Origin: Prostheceraeus crozeri
Taxonomy: Eukaryota > Platyhelminthes > Polycladida > Euryleptidae
Direction: 5' to 3'
DNA length: 64,000 bases
Assembly (NCBI GenBank): GCA_907163375.1
Contig: CAJQUW010011503.1
Coordinates: forward strand, 1 to 64,000
Shown: positions 10,654 to 19,499 of the stretch, piece by piece
Layout: each line of letters starts with the position of its first letter
Position numbering within the stretch: the first letter of the stretch is position 1
The notes under the pieces: generated by a model
What the model was told of the DNA's origin: nothing
Seen by the model: only the letters and a program-made list of their open reading frames with translations
The model's database searches: none
Made by a program: the position numbers and the translations under genes

Positions 10654-11499
10654 TAAACGGCATGATTTTATTAAATGTTTTATTAATGAGTGGAATCCTA
10701 GATCACTTTACATCAAGCTATTGAATCCTAATTATTAAGAGGTCGGGAAGAGAATGTTTATTAAGAAATAGGCAATTCATGCATGTCATTGAGCAACGTA
10801 CATGCATCATGTCAATCAGCAGTAATTGATAATGCAAAGATAAAACTCTTTATTCATGAACAAAAGAAGCAATTATACACACGAATGAACTCGGTAAGTG
10901 AAAAAAAAAGCGTCAAGTTTAAAAATCTAGAGGAAAGTCACACTAAAAAAAATAACTAGCAAAGTTGGTCTGGAATCCCAGCACCTGAGGGCGCTCCTCC
11001 ACTTTAAACGAGAGACACGCAAACAATGAGATGTGGCTCTAATTATGGCAAATGATATCTTTGCAGACAGATATCCAATGAATGACCTGGCTATCTGAGC
11101 GGTGCCATTTTTCACTTAATCTTTTGGAGATGTATTTTATGAATGATGATGTCTGAGTAGAATGCCGTCACACGAACATATGAAAGGGGTGCAATTGTAG
11201 CGTCTTTGTTCACATGCTGATTTGTATTTTAATTCTTTGCTTCTTTCGGCTGTTTTGAATGTTTGCTGGATTGTTTGATCTTCATATCGCACAGCGTCAA
11301 GGTTTACAACTTGTACGTCAAACAACGCCGGTGTTTGTGTCTAAAGTTTGTAGTAACAATTGATAATGGAAATCATTTTACCTGCAAAGGATCGCAATTT
11401 TTGAAAAACGAAACACGTTAAATTGGTGATGTTCCGGACCTCGGTGATCTCGTATAGGCTTCGTAAGCTAGACTGGAAATTCTAGTGCGATGTCTCGCT
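10654..11499. other. Intergenic sequence, nothing recognised
   Basis: AT-rich unique sequence. Short frames occur on both strands but none shows a family motif or splice framework. The part next to 11500 may already belong to the old LINE described below. Confidence 0.4.
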
Positions 11500-11610
11500 C
11501 TTTGTTACTGTTGAACAGTATTCACTCTGTCATTCGATGTTACAGCCAAATTTGTATGATGCAAACCAACATAGCTTTAGTTCTGACGTCATTTGCCGCT
11601 TTGATATATT
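11500..11610 (-). pseudogene. Far C-terminal fragment of an old LINE, cut off by insertions
   Basis: If the hAT-like element (11619-13332) and the palindrome (13443-31344) are mentally removed, the minus-strand frame of the LINE at 31351-33050 runs through 13436-13341 and into this fragment. One stop (TGA) intervenes. The segment reads LLSKYIKAANDVRTKAM and ends in a stop at about 11530. The match to a LINE C-terminus is by position and general style, so the call is tentative. Confidence 0.45.
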
Positions 11611-12269
11611 TACTTAACTCAGACCTGCCAACTGTCCCGGATTTTGGAGCTGTCCCGGATGTTCCGGAAAAGTTAAAATGCTGTCCCGGATTTTGAATTT
11701 ATTAACCTAAGATGAATTCTAGATCGTTTAAGAACGCATATTTTAAAAATTTGCGCTGCGCGCGCAATCCTAAGATAAGGAAACATGCATGATGATGAAG
11801 TTTGCGGATTTCTTGGTGGCATTGTCTTTTCACGCTGATGTCTTTTATTAATCATTTTGCAGCCCGGATGTATTTCCTTCTATCGAGTTTAAAAAGGTTT
11901 TTAAATTCATTGCACGGCATCCTAGATAAAAGCGTCCGTAGCCTTGATCTTAGAGTTTGGTTTCTCGAACCTATGGGTAGGAATCTGAATTTAACCAACG
12001 ACAGATTTAACTGTTAGGATTTCAAGAGTTGCTCTATATCGAAATGTTTATTCATTCGATCATTTGCCATCATAATCGACAAAATTCGCCAAGTCTTGTA
12101 GACCTTTAGTTAAACATTTTTTATGGTCCACAGTTGCCTTGCTGTTATGAAATAGACGTATTTATCATTTATACAAGCATGGGATTTTTCCGGCTTTTTC
12201 GGCTTTTGAAATCATTTTGATAATTTCGTTTGATAAGCAAAATATGCTAGTCTCTGTGGAAATTTTCGG

Positions 12270-12464
12270 TTGGCTTCACAAAATCGGCGAAAAGAACAAG
12301 AACATCGTCGTCGCATTCTGGATGAAAAGAAGTCTACTCTGAACTTGCATTCATTAGATGTAGTGTCAAAAGCTGCGACAAAGAAAATGTCTTCTAAAAT
12401 ACTGAAGCGTGCCTTGAAGAAACACACTTCTTCCCTTGCTAAGCGTGCTAAGATTTCTAACTAG
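12270..12464 (+). CDS. Lysine/arginine-rich reading frame inside the hAT-like element
   Basis: A 64-codon frame opens without a clear ATG (first codon TTG) and ends at TAG. It is strongly basic, with RRKEQEHRRRILDEKK near the start and LKRALKKH near the end, and predicts a coiled or disordered helix. It looks more coding-like than its AT-rich surroundings and may be the last exon of a captured gene or a remnant of the element's own protein. No family recognised. Confidence 0.35.
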   Translation: MASQNRRKEQEHRRRILDEKKSTLNLHSLDVVSKAATKKMSSKILKRALKKHTSSLAKRAKISN

Positions 12465-12877
12465 ACCCACTTTTTCATATACATTTGTACCTACGTACCT
12501 ACTATGAATTTCTACTGCTCATCTATGTATATGTAGGTTCTTACTTGATTCGATTTTTGTACATTTAACATATTCTAAATTGTGTAAATACCCATGTATT
12601 TTAATTATTATATTAAGTCATATAAATAGTTAAAAAGTAAAGACCTGTGTTAAATATTAAGCCTTTTAATTAGACGATTTCTAGGCTTTCTGGGGAATCA
12701 AAAACCTCAAAATGGCCATGCGCCGCTGATTCAGCTACTCTTTAAAAATCCGGCTTTTTATAATTGGTTCAATCCCATGCCTGTTTATAAATGATATTTT
12801 TCTACTTTTGATTACAAATCATAAATGGAGTTGAAAAGCTGGTGAAATGGGGTTGCTACTCGACCATTTTGGTAATA

Positions 12878-13283
12878 CCGTAATACCCCGCATATAGGAC
12901 GCACTTTTTTCTTCAGAAGTTGACCTAGAAGCCCAGGTGCGTCTTATCCACTGACACCTTTATTATAAAAAAATAATGCATTTATCAAAAATCAAAAATT
13001 TCCTATAAACATTTCATACTTGCAATATTTGTCAATATTTATCAATATATCAATATTTTTGACTGACAGGATGAGGGAGTCATGAATCAGCACACACTGC
13101 GATCGTAGCAATTGAATGGAGATGACTTAACTTAATGACACCGTTTCTATAAAAAATAATGGAAATTAAGGATTAAAATTAGGATGCGTCCTATACGCAG
13201 GCACACAGTCTTTCCATCGCTTTTGGGGTCAAATATTCACTGCGTCCTATACATGGTATCGTCCTGTACGCGGGTAGTTACGG
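12878..13283. mobile_element. Small TA-flanked element nested in the hAT-like element
   Basis: Left end CCGTAATACCCCGCATATAGGACGCA; the right end carries the reverse complement in diverged form (TACGCGGGTAGTTACGG). TA lies on both sides at 12876-12877 and 13284-13285. Internal repeats GCGTCCTATAC recur near the right end. About 406 bp with no gene: a miniature element of Tc1/mariner/pogo type by its TA duplication and end sequence. Confidence 0.7.
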
Positions 13284-13340
13284 TAATAAAATTTGTCCCG
13301 GATTTTCATGTTTCAAGGTTGGCAGGTCTGCTAACTTAAC

Positions 13341-13436
13341 AATGCTTCCAACATTCAATGTTTGTAACAAGCCGTAGAAATTTTGCTTCGAAACATCAAT
13401 AAGAAATGTGTGTAACGCAATCTGATATCATTATGC
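13341..13436 (-). pseudogene. LINE C-terminal fragment between two insertions
   Basis: This 96-bp piece sits between the hAT-like element and the palindrome. On the minus strand its frame joins, through the duplicated ACTGAA, to the LINE frame that ends at 31351. The Cys-rich ...FICECS continues as VHNDIRLRYTHFLL, which resembles the segment after the final Cys motif in LINE C-termini (ECP-x-DIR-x-Y). A TGA occurs at the end of the piece. Confidence 0.6.
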
Positions 13437-13442
13437 ACTGAA
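13437..13442. repeat. 6-bp target-site duplication, left copy
   Basis: ACTGAA immediately precedes the terminal AGTAGTAA of the palindrome. The identical hexamer follows the other terminus at 31345-31350. Confidence 0.85.
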
Positions 13443-13464
13443 AGTAGTAAGCACATCCCAGACG

Positions 13465-13532
13465 CAAGGACAGTGCGGTGCAGTGATGAGTCATGGCAAA
13501 ATCAAGGACAGTGCGGTGCAGTGATGAGTCAT
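13465..13532. repeat. Subterminal direct repeat of the palindrome (left)
   Basis: A 30-bp segment beginning CAAGGACAGTGCGGTGCAG and ending GATGAGTCAT occurs at 13465-13494 and again at 13503-13532, period 38 bp. The mirror copy lies at about 31255-31322. Repeats this close to both ends are the usual position of integrase or replication-protein sites; the role here is inference. Confidence 0.8.
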
Positions 13533-13929
13533 CAGGCGGACGCAAGGACAAAATGTGAAATGATGTGAAATGCAGTGTGAGGGAGATGGCCAAGGATGTG
13601 TTGGGAGGAATGGGTCCGTGAGGAGAAAACCGCCCCCCCCCCCCTCTGGACAGCTTGCTTCGATGTTGGCTTCTAGTGGACGGATTTTGTCGTGCGATAG
13701 CTCGTTTGAAAGCTAAGAGTGAGACAAATTCAGTGAAACAATCGGCTTGTTCCTATCTGTCTTCGTTCAAAAGTTAGAGCGGTTACAAGATTTTAGGTCG
13801 GAGCTCGCTTACCTGAAAAAATCCTAAGTGTCAGAGTGACTTTGTATGGGTAAAAATTTGAAAATTTTCCAAAGTGTGGAATTTCGACCTGGGACCGTCA
13901 CCAAAACATTTTTCATCAAATTTCGCTGA

Positions 13930-14900
13930 CCCCCCCCCCCCCCCCCAACGACTCAACTGACCAAATTGGTCGAAAAGACCAAAGTTGTTCAGAATCATGT
14001 GAAACAAACTTCTATCAAGGTTTCAGGTTGAAATTCGTCCAAAAAATTTTTTCGAAAATTTTCACTACGGTGGTCTCGACACTTAGGATTTTTTCATGAA
14101 AAAAAAAAATTTTTCAAAATGTTGGAATTGAGCTCCGAGACCCATCCCATCGTGTTTGTCGTCAAAAGTTGGGTCGGTGAAGTTTCGGTGAAAAAACCGC
14201 CCCCCCCCCCCCAACGACTCAACTGACCAAATTGGTTGAAAAGACCAAAGTTGTTCAGAATCATGTGAAACAAACTTCTATCAAGGTTTCAGGTTGAAAT
14301 TCGTCCAAAAAATTTTTTCGAAAATTTTCACTACGGTGGTCTCGACACTTAGGATTTTTTCATGAAAAAAAAAAATTTTTCAAAATGTTGGAATTGAGCT
14401 CCGAGACCCATCCCATCGTGTTTGTCGTCAAAAGTTGGGTCGGTGAAGTTTCGGTGAAAAACCCCCCCCCCCCCCAACGACTCAACTGACCAAATTGGTT
14501 GAAAAGACCAAAGTTGTTCAGAATCATGTGAAACAAACTTCTATCAAGGTTTCAGGTTGAAATTCGTCCAAAAAATTTTTTCGAAAATTTTCACTACGGT
14601 GGTCTCGACACTTAGGATTTTTTCATGAAAAAAAAAAAAAATTTTCAAAATGTTGGAATTGAGCTCCGAGACCCATCCCATCGTGTTTGTCGTCAAAAGT
14701 TGGGTCGGTGAAGTTTCGGTGAAAAAACCGCCCCCCCCCCCCCCCAACGACTCAACTGACCAAATTGGTCGAAAAGACCAAAGTTGTTCAGAATCATGTG
14801 AAACAAACTTCTATCAAGGTTTCAGGTTGAAATTCGTCCAAAAAATTTTTTCGAAAATTTTCACTACGGTGGTCTCGACACTTAGGATTTTTTCAAGTCC
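13930..14900. repeat. ~266-bp tandem array with poly-C and poly-A tracts (left arm)
   Basis: Four units begin with CAACGACTCAACTGACC at about 13946, 14212, 14475 and 14745. Each unit carries a run of 10-17 C, then GACCAAATTGGTC palindromes, then an A-run of 9-13 followed by T-rich sequence. Homopolymer lengths differ between units and between arms. Open frames within it are shadows of the repeat. Confidence 0.93.
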
Positions 14901-15274
14901 AAATGTGAAATGTCGCTTTTTTTTTTTTGCCAACTTGGACGATGAATTGTGGAGGATTGGAAGTGAATGAAGAGCTCGGGTTTCTTTTAGCGGCAAGACC
15001 GCACTTTGTTCTCTAGGATCTCCTCTTTTCAGATGCGTGACAGGCTCCGTTTCCAAATGAGAGCCTGTTAAAAATCGAGTTTTTGTGCATTTTCCAAGAT
15101 TTTGGAACTTTTTGAAAAAAACGACAGAGTTTTTTCATCTCGGCTTCTGGTCATCGTAGAGGGTCGAGGGATGTCTTAAATGAAAGGGGAGAGCGAGAAA
15201 ACGTGACACTCAAAATTTGGAGTCAATCGGAGCACTAGAACCGGAGATAGACGGGTTTAAAGTTTTTGGATGAT

Positions 15275-15368
15275 GGGTGTTACGTCATCAGCTGATCGCC
15301 ACACACTATATAAGCTGGGAACCGACAGAGACTTGTCATTAAGACGAGAGCGATTGTCAGAGGTAGGT
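15275..15368 (+). promoter_or_regulatory. Inward RNA polymerase II core promoter with splice donor (left arm)
   Basis: A CRE-like TTACGTCA and the palindrome ATCAGCTGAT precede TATATAA (15307-15313). An initiator-like TCATT places its A at 15338, 31 bp after the TATA start, the canonical spacing. About 25 bp later AG|GTAGGT is a plausible 5' splice site (15363). This would start a spliced transcript running toward the palindrome centre. No first-exon ATG is needed in so short a leader; the downstream acceptor is not identified. Confidence 0.6.
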
Positions 15369-16349
15369 CGTCTCTCTGAGCTCCGATGATAGCTTCGGAC
15401 ATTCCAAATCCCCGGTTTCTGTAAGAAACCGACTTAGAAAATTTCATTGCTGAACTCAGCTAAGGCGTCAGACTTAGAGGTTCGCCAGGAGATGGCCTTC
15501 GTCTCCAGGCCATAAAAGACTCCAAAACTTTAAAGGCTTGTAACTTTGCTTCTACAAGTCCGTTTGACTTGATTCAAAAAAGGTTCGGTTGCTATTGACC
15601 TGCTCTAAGTGATAGACTACTTATAAAATGTTGTAAGTAGTGCTAAAAAGTTGAAAAATTTAAATTCACTAGTTTTGGAGGTTTTCTGGGGTTTTCGACC
15701 CTGCTGAAGTCAACTAGATGATTTTTAATGATGTCTGAGCCAGTCTTCTCATGTTACAAGCAGCTTTTCACTGAAAGCGAGCAAGACACGGAGAGTTTTG
15801 CTGTAATATTCCACTGACAGGGTGTTCCTTCGGGACGGCGGACGATGCCGTAGTGATAAGTGTGGCAAGGGAGTGTGTCATAGTTTAGACCGTAACCGCT
15901 GGGACAACTCATGTCTCATGTTGGGCATTTGACACAGTTCTCAACGTAGCACTTTGAACGCCAATCGGTTGAGTCTTAGCTATCTTGTCATGGGTGGCCT
16001 CTAAACATCTCCATTGCAAAACGCTGGTGAATCAAGCTCTCTACGGCTTGCTATCAAGCTGATCAAAGTCTGTCAACCTCTTACCAACTCCACCGGTTTT
16101 CATGTCTGGCGATCAAGTCATGGACGGTGCACGATTTTCGGTGTGATACTTCCTGTGGGTGATTTCGAGACAGCGGTGAAGTGCGTAGCTGCACGGGACG
16201 TGGGCAATGGTAATCCTTGTGAAACCTCTCTGCGTCATGTTTGCAATTTTTCGTCTCCGTGATAGAGACAAGCAGAACTGATGAATGGAATGAAGGGAGG
16301 ACATTCATGCGCCACACGCAACACATCACAGACTTCTCTCTTTGCTAGT

Positions 16350-17215
16350 GAACAAGCTCTTGTCAGTGTCGTCAGAAACTTTATCATATTGTACAAAAGT
16401 TTTATTGCAACACAGGTTGATGTATAGTTAGAAAGTTTGATCATCAACGTTTTATTCGTAAGTCTAGTCAGAAACTGTATCATGGTTTGTAAAAGCAAAG
16501 TTAGTGTAGTCAATTAGTTCTTTACCGCGACACCCGTTTGAGAAAGTAAAGTTTGATCATGACGTTTATTCGTGAGTGTCATCAGAAAGTTCATCATGGT
16601 TTGTAAAAGCAAAGTTAGTGTAGTCAACTAGTTTTTACTACAACTCATGTTTGTGAAAATAAAGTTTGATCATTGACGTTGTATTCGTAAGTCTAGTCAG
16701 AAAGTGTATCATGGTTTGTAAAAGTTTTACTGCAACACAGGTTGATGTATAGTTAGAAAAGTTTGATCATGGCGTTTTATGAAACACAAATGCCATAAAT
16801 GTTAGCGCTAGTGTAGTCAAATAATTTTACTACGACGCACGTTTGTGAAAATAAAGTTTGATCATGACGTTTATTCGTGAGTGTCATCAGAAAGTGTATC
16901 ATGGTTTGAAAAAGTAAAGTTAGTGTAGTCAGAAACTTTATCATGTTGTATAAAGGTTTTACTGCTACACAGGTGGATGTATGGTTAGAAAGTTTGATCA
17001 TTGAAGTTGTATTCGTAAGTCTAATCAGAAAGTGTATCATGTTGTACAAAGGTTTTACTACAACACAGGTTGATGTATAGTTAGAAAATTTGATCATGGC
17101 GTTTTATGAAACACAAGTGTTATGAAATGTAAGCGTTAGTGTAGTCAAATAATATTACCGCGACACACGTTTGTGAAAATAATGTTTGATCATTGACGTT
17201 GTATGACTGACCGAA
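16350..17215. repeat. Degenerate tandem array (left arm)
   Basis: Motifs such as AGAAAGTTTGATCATG, GTTTTATTCGTAAGTC and TAGTGTAGTCAA recur every roughly 93-137 bp in shuffled, diverged form. The mirror copy is 27595-28440. Frames across it on the other strand repeat the same peptide words, so they are repeat shadows. Confidence 0.8.
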
Positions 17216-17220
17216 CTCAT

Positions 17221-17440
17221 CACAGCACTAGAAAGTTTTATCGAAAAGGTTTTACTGCACAGTGTAGATTGTCTTGTAACTTACTTTCACAGCACTAGAA
17301 AGTTTTATCGAAAAGGTTTTACTGCACAGTGTAGATTGTCTTGTAACTTACTTTCACAGCACTAGAAAGTTTTATCGAAAAGGTTTTACTGCACAGTGTA
17401 GATTGTCTTGTAACTTACTTTCACAGTGTTAGAAAGTTTT
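17221..17440. repeat. 67-bp tandem repeat, about 3.3 copies (left arm)
   Basis: Units start CACAGCACTAGAAAGTTTTA at 17221, 17288 and 17355, with a diverged fourth start at 17422. The copies are nearly identical, unlike the neighbouring degenerate array. The mirror is at about 27350-27573. Confidence 0.92.
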
Positions 17441-18786
17441 ATTGGAGACAGTTGGCAAATGTTTCCCTATTAGAAAATTCAAACTCCATGACTGTTAGAC
17501 TCGCTTCATCAGGTTTAGTAAAAGCAGTTTTCTACTGCAATGAGAGTTTAGAATGTTATATGAAAACAGTGTTCACCACAGCACTAGAAAGTTTTTATCC
17601 TTAGTTGAGATCCGGACTGCAGTGTGTAAAATGTTTTATGTGACAGTCTTTTCACAAACGGTGAAGTGTAAATTCAGAGTGAATACATCTGTTAGGTAGT
17701 CATTAACTTTGGATGTGAAGTAAAGCGAATCTGTGTACAGAATGAATTGAATATTAGACAACGCCTGCAAGTTTTTGACGACTTGAGTGGTTGAAACCAA
17801 GTCTAAGTTTAACATGTTGGATATCAAAGTGAGATGGATAGGAATAAGTGTTGAATGTTTTATAAAACCAGATGTTGTCACACACGTTGAGTGTGATTCC
17901 ATGACATTGAATCGCATGGGCTGTAAAGTCCATCATCCAAGGCTAGGCTCCTCTACGGTCGGATTTAGGGTTTTATATCACATGTGTTAACCGTTCGTGT
18001 AGAATACGTGAAGCACATGTTCGCTTAAACGCAAATGTTGAAATAAGTTTTGTAAGAAGTCTTTGACAGGTTGTTGTGAAACTTAGCGAACGTTGAAAAA
18101 AGTTTTATGAAATGTTTCTGCAGTCACACTCGTTAGCGTACCAGCTTTACTAAATGTGTTGTTTGCCTTTATGAAATTGAATGTGTGTGTTTTGTAAATA
18201 AAGACAGCGTGTTTGCACTCTGCATCGACAGCATACAAGTATAGACATAACAACTTATTGTTAGTCGAATGCATATGAGATAGGAAACGTTATGTGTGAG
18301 ATAAAAATCAACCTGCTAGATGAAGTGAAACACAAAAGTGTCACAACTGGTTTACGGGAAATAAAGGAGAACTGTGACAACGTTTACACTCATCATGGAC
18401 AGATGAACATACAAATCTGACATTCAAATGAAAGTCGTAAACATGAAATGTGGTGTAAGAAACTTTATGTCAACAACTTTATGTTGGTAAAACTTGCATA
18501 GATTGCAGGCGTGTTGAAAGCTGATATAAAGACCTGTAGAAACGCATAAGTCTTAGTTCAACGACTCGACCCTTGAACTCACACAATGAATACGTCTGTG
18601 TAGAAAACTCATTGGTAGGAAACAGCATTTTCTGTGCGAATGCAGACGATGTAAACATGACATTTAACATGGCTTGCAATAGTCAACATGCTGCCATTCA
18701 AAATGTTTATCATGAAACCTATCAGTGAAAAAACCCCTCCTGTGCCCACAAAGAATCATAAGTGCACTCTGCCGCCTGGTTGTCTC

Positions 18787-18897
18787 GCTAGCCCCTCAGC
18801 AGATAGAGTAGAACACAAAGATGAATGACAGCGCAGTCGGTGGGTGATCGTCTGTCGCGCTAGCCCCTCAGCAGATGGAGTAGAACACAAAGATGTA
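18787..18897. repeat. Duplicated 72-bp segment upstream of the 78-codon frame (left arm)
   Basis: GCTAGCCCCTCAGCAGAT, followed by GAGTAGAACACAAAGATG, occurs at 18787 and 18859. It lies about 350 bp upstream of the 78-codon reading frame, in a GC-richer stretch that also has a GCGCGCGC run near 19087. It may be an upstream regulatory repeat; that is inference. Confidence 0.75.
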
Positions 18898-19235
18898 CGC
18901 GCTCTCTCTCTGGCGCCCGTCTGTCACATGAAACAGAGAGCTATCGCATCTGTCCCACGAGCAAGGATGCAGGAACGTATCGTAGCACCTAGCTGATTCC
19001 CACACAGCTCATTGCCATCGCGTCGAAGATATTATCGTGGGCGGCTGAAAGGATTCTCACGTTGACAATTCGTTACTGTACACTCCGCGCGCGCGCAAGT
19101 CACCATTTGCTGTTAAAGCATGGACACTGTCGATTTGTTTAATTCTTCAATGTCTTGCTAGCCAGTTACAAAAATGTGTGAGAAATATAAGGGAGACGTT
19201 CACACTCATTCATCAATTACAAGTCGTTTGAAGCA

Positions 19236-19472
19236 ATGTCTTTCGATATTGCTTTCTTTGACATGAGTCGAACCCTTGAGCTCCGCTGTGGATGCAGGGT
19301 GAAGATGGGGAAAGTCTTTCTCCTGACTGCTTTGCAGGCAGAGAAAGGCGAAGCAATTCGCTGCCCCGTCCATCTTATTCCACATGAGCTTGTGGGGAAC
19401 CCTTTATTTAGGGATATGGCGCTAGAATATCTGGCGTTGCTGAGAATTCAGCGTCCGGAATACTTCGAGTAA
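19236..19472 (+). CDS. 78-residue protein of the palindrome, left copy
   Basis: Starts at ATG in the context AAGCAATG. TATAA lies at 19186-19190 and initiator-like TCATT/TCATC motifs at about 19206-19214, so the leader would be only 20-30 nt. The product is compact and has Cys-Gly-Cys near residue 19 and RCPVH near residue 42, a possible C-x-C/C-x2-H zinc site, and ends IQRPEYFE. The stop TAA sits in the loop of a perfect hairpin (19457-19484). Base composition is GC-richer than the rest of the arm. I recognise no family. The identical frame in the other arm supports selection or recent duplication, not function by itself. Confidence 0.6.
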   Translation: MSFDIAFFDMSRTLELRCGCRVKMGKVFLLTALQAEKGEAIRCPVHLIPHELVGNPLFRDMALEYLALLRIQRPEYFE

Positions 19473-19484
19473 TCGAAGTATTCC
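19457..19484 (+). terminator. Perfect 12-bp hairpin holding the stop codon
   Basis: GGAATACTTCGA (19457-19468) pairs with TCGAAGTATTCC (19473-19484) around loop GTAA. The loop contains most of the stop codon TAA (19470-19472). No AATAAA follows closely. It could act in 3'-end formation or translation, or be an inverted repeat of another kind; the role is unknown. The class 'terminator' is the nearest available label. Confidence 0.6.
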
Positions 19485-19499
19485 ATCGGTCCTTCCGAG

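Larger units (their letters stand above)
11619..13332. mobile_element. hAT-like non-autonomous element
   Basis: Inverted ends TCAGACCTGCCAAC and GTTGGCAGGTCTGCT. Close to each end is the motif TGTCCCGGATTTT in inverted orientation. The flanks carry an 8-bp near-duplication, TACTTAAC (11611-11618) and AACTTAAC (13333-13340), 7 of 8 identical, as expected for hAT. No hAT transposase is visible. It contains a short lysine-rich reading frame (12270-12464) and a nested second element (12878-13283). Confidence 0.8.

Noticed and set aside
14544-15056. Frames in the poly-C array with glycine runs
   Set aside because: Translations of C/G homopolymers within the 266-bp units.
17636-17917. 93-codon frame in the left arm (mirror 26876-27157)
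   Set aside because: No motif, no promoter or codon signature, and it overlaps other frames of similar length within degenerate repeats.
18083-18679. Two 63-66-codon frames in the arm (mirrors 26114-26710)
   Set aside because: Length is near chance for this composition, no family match, and the surrounding words are repeated fragments.
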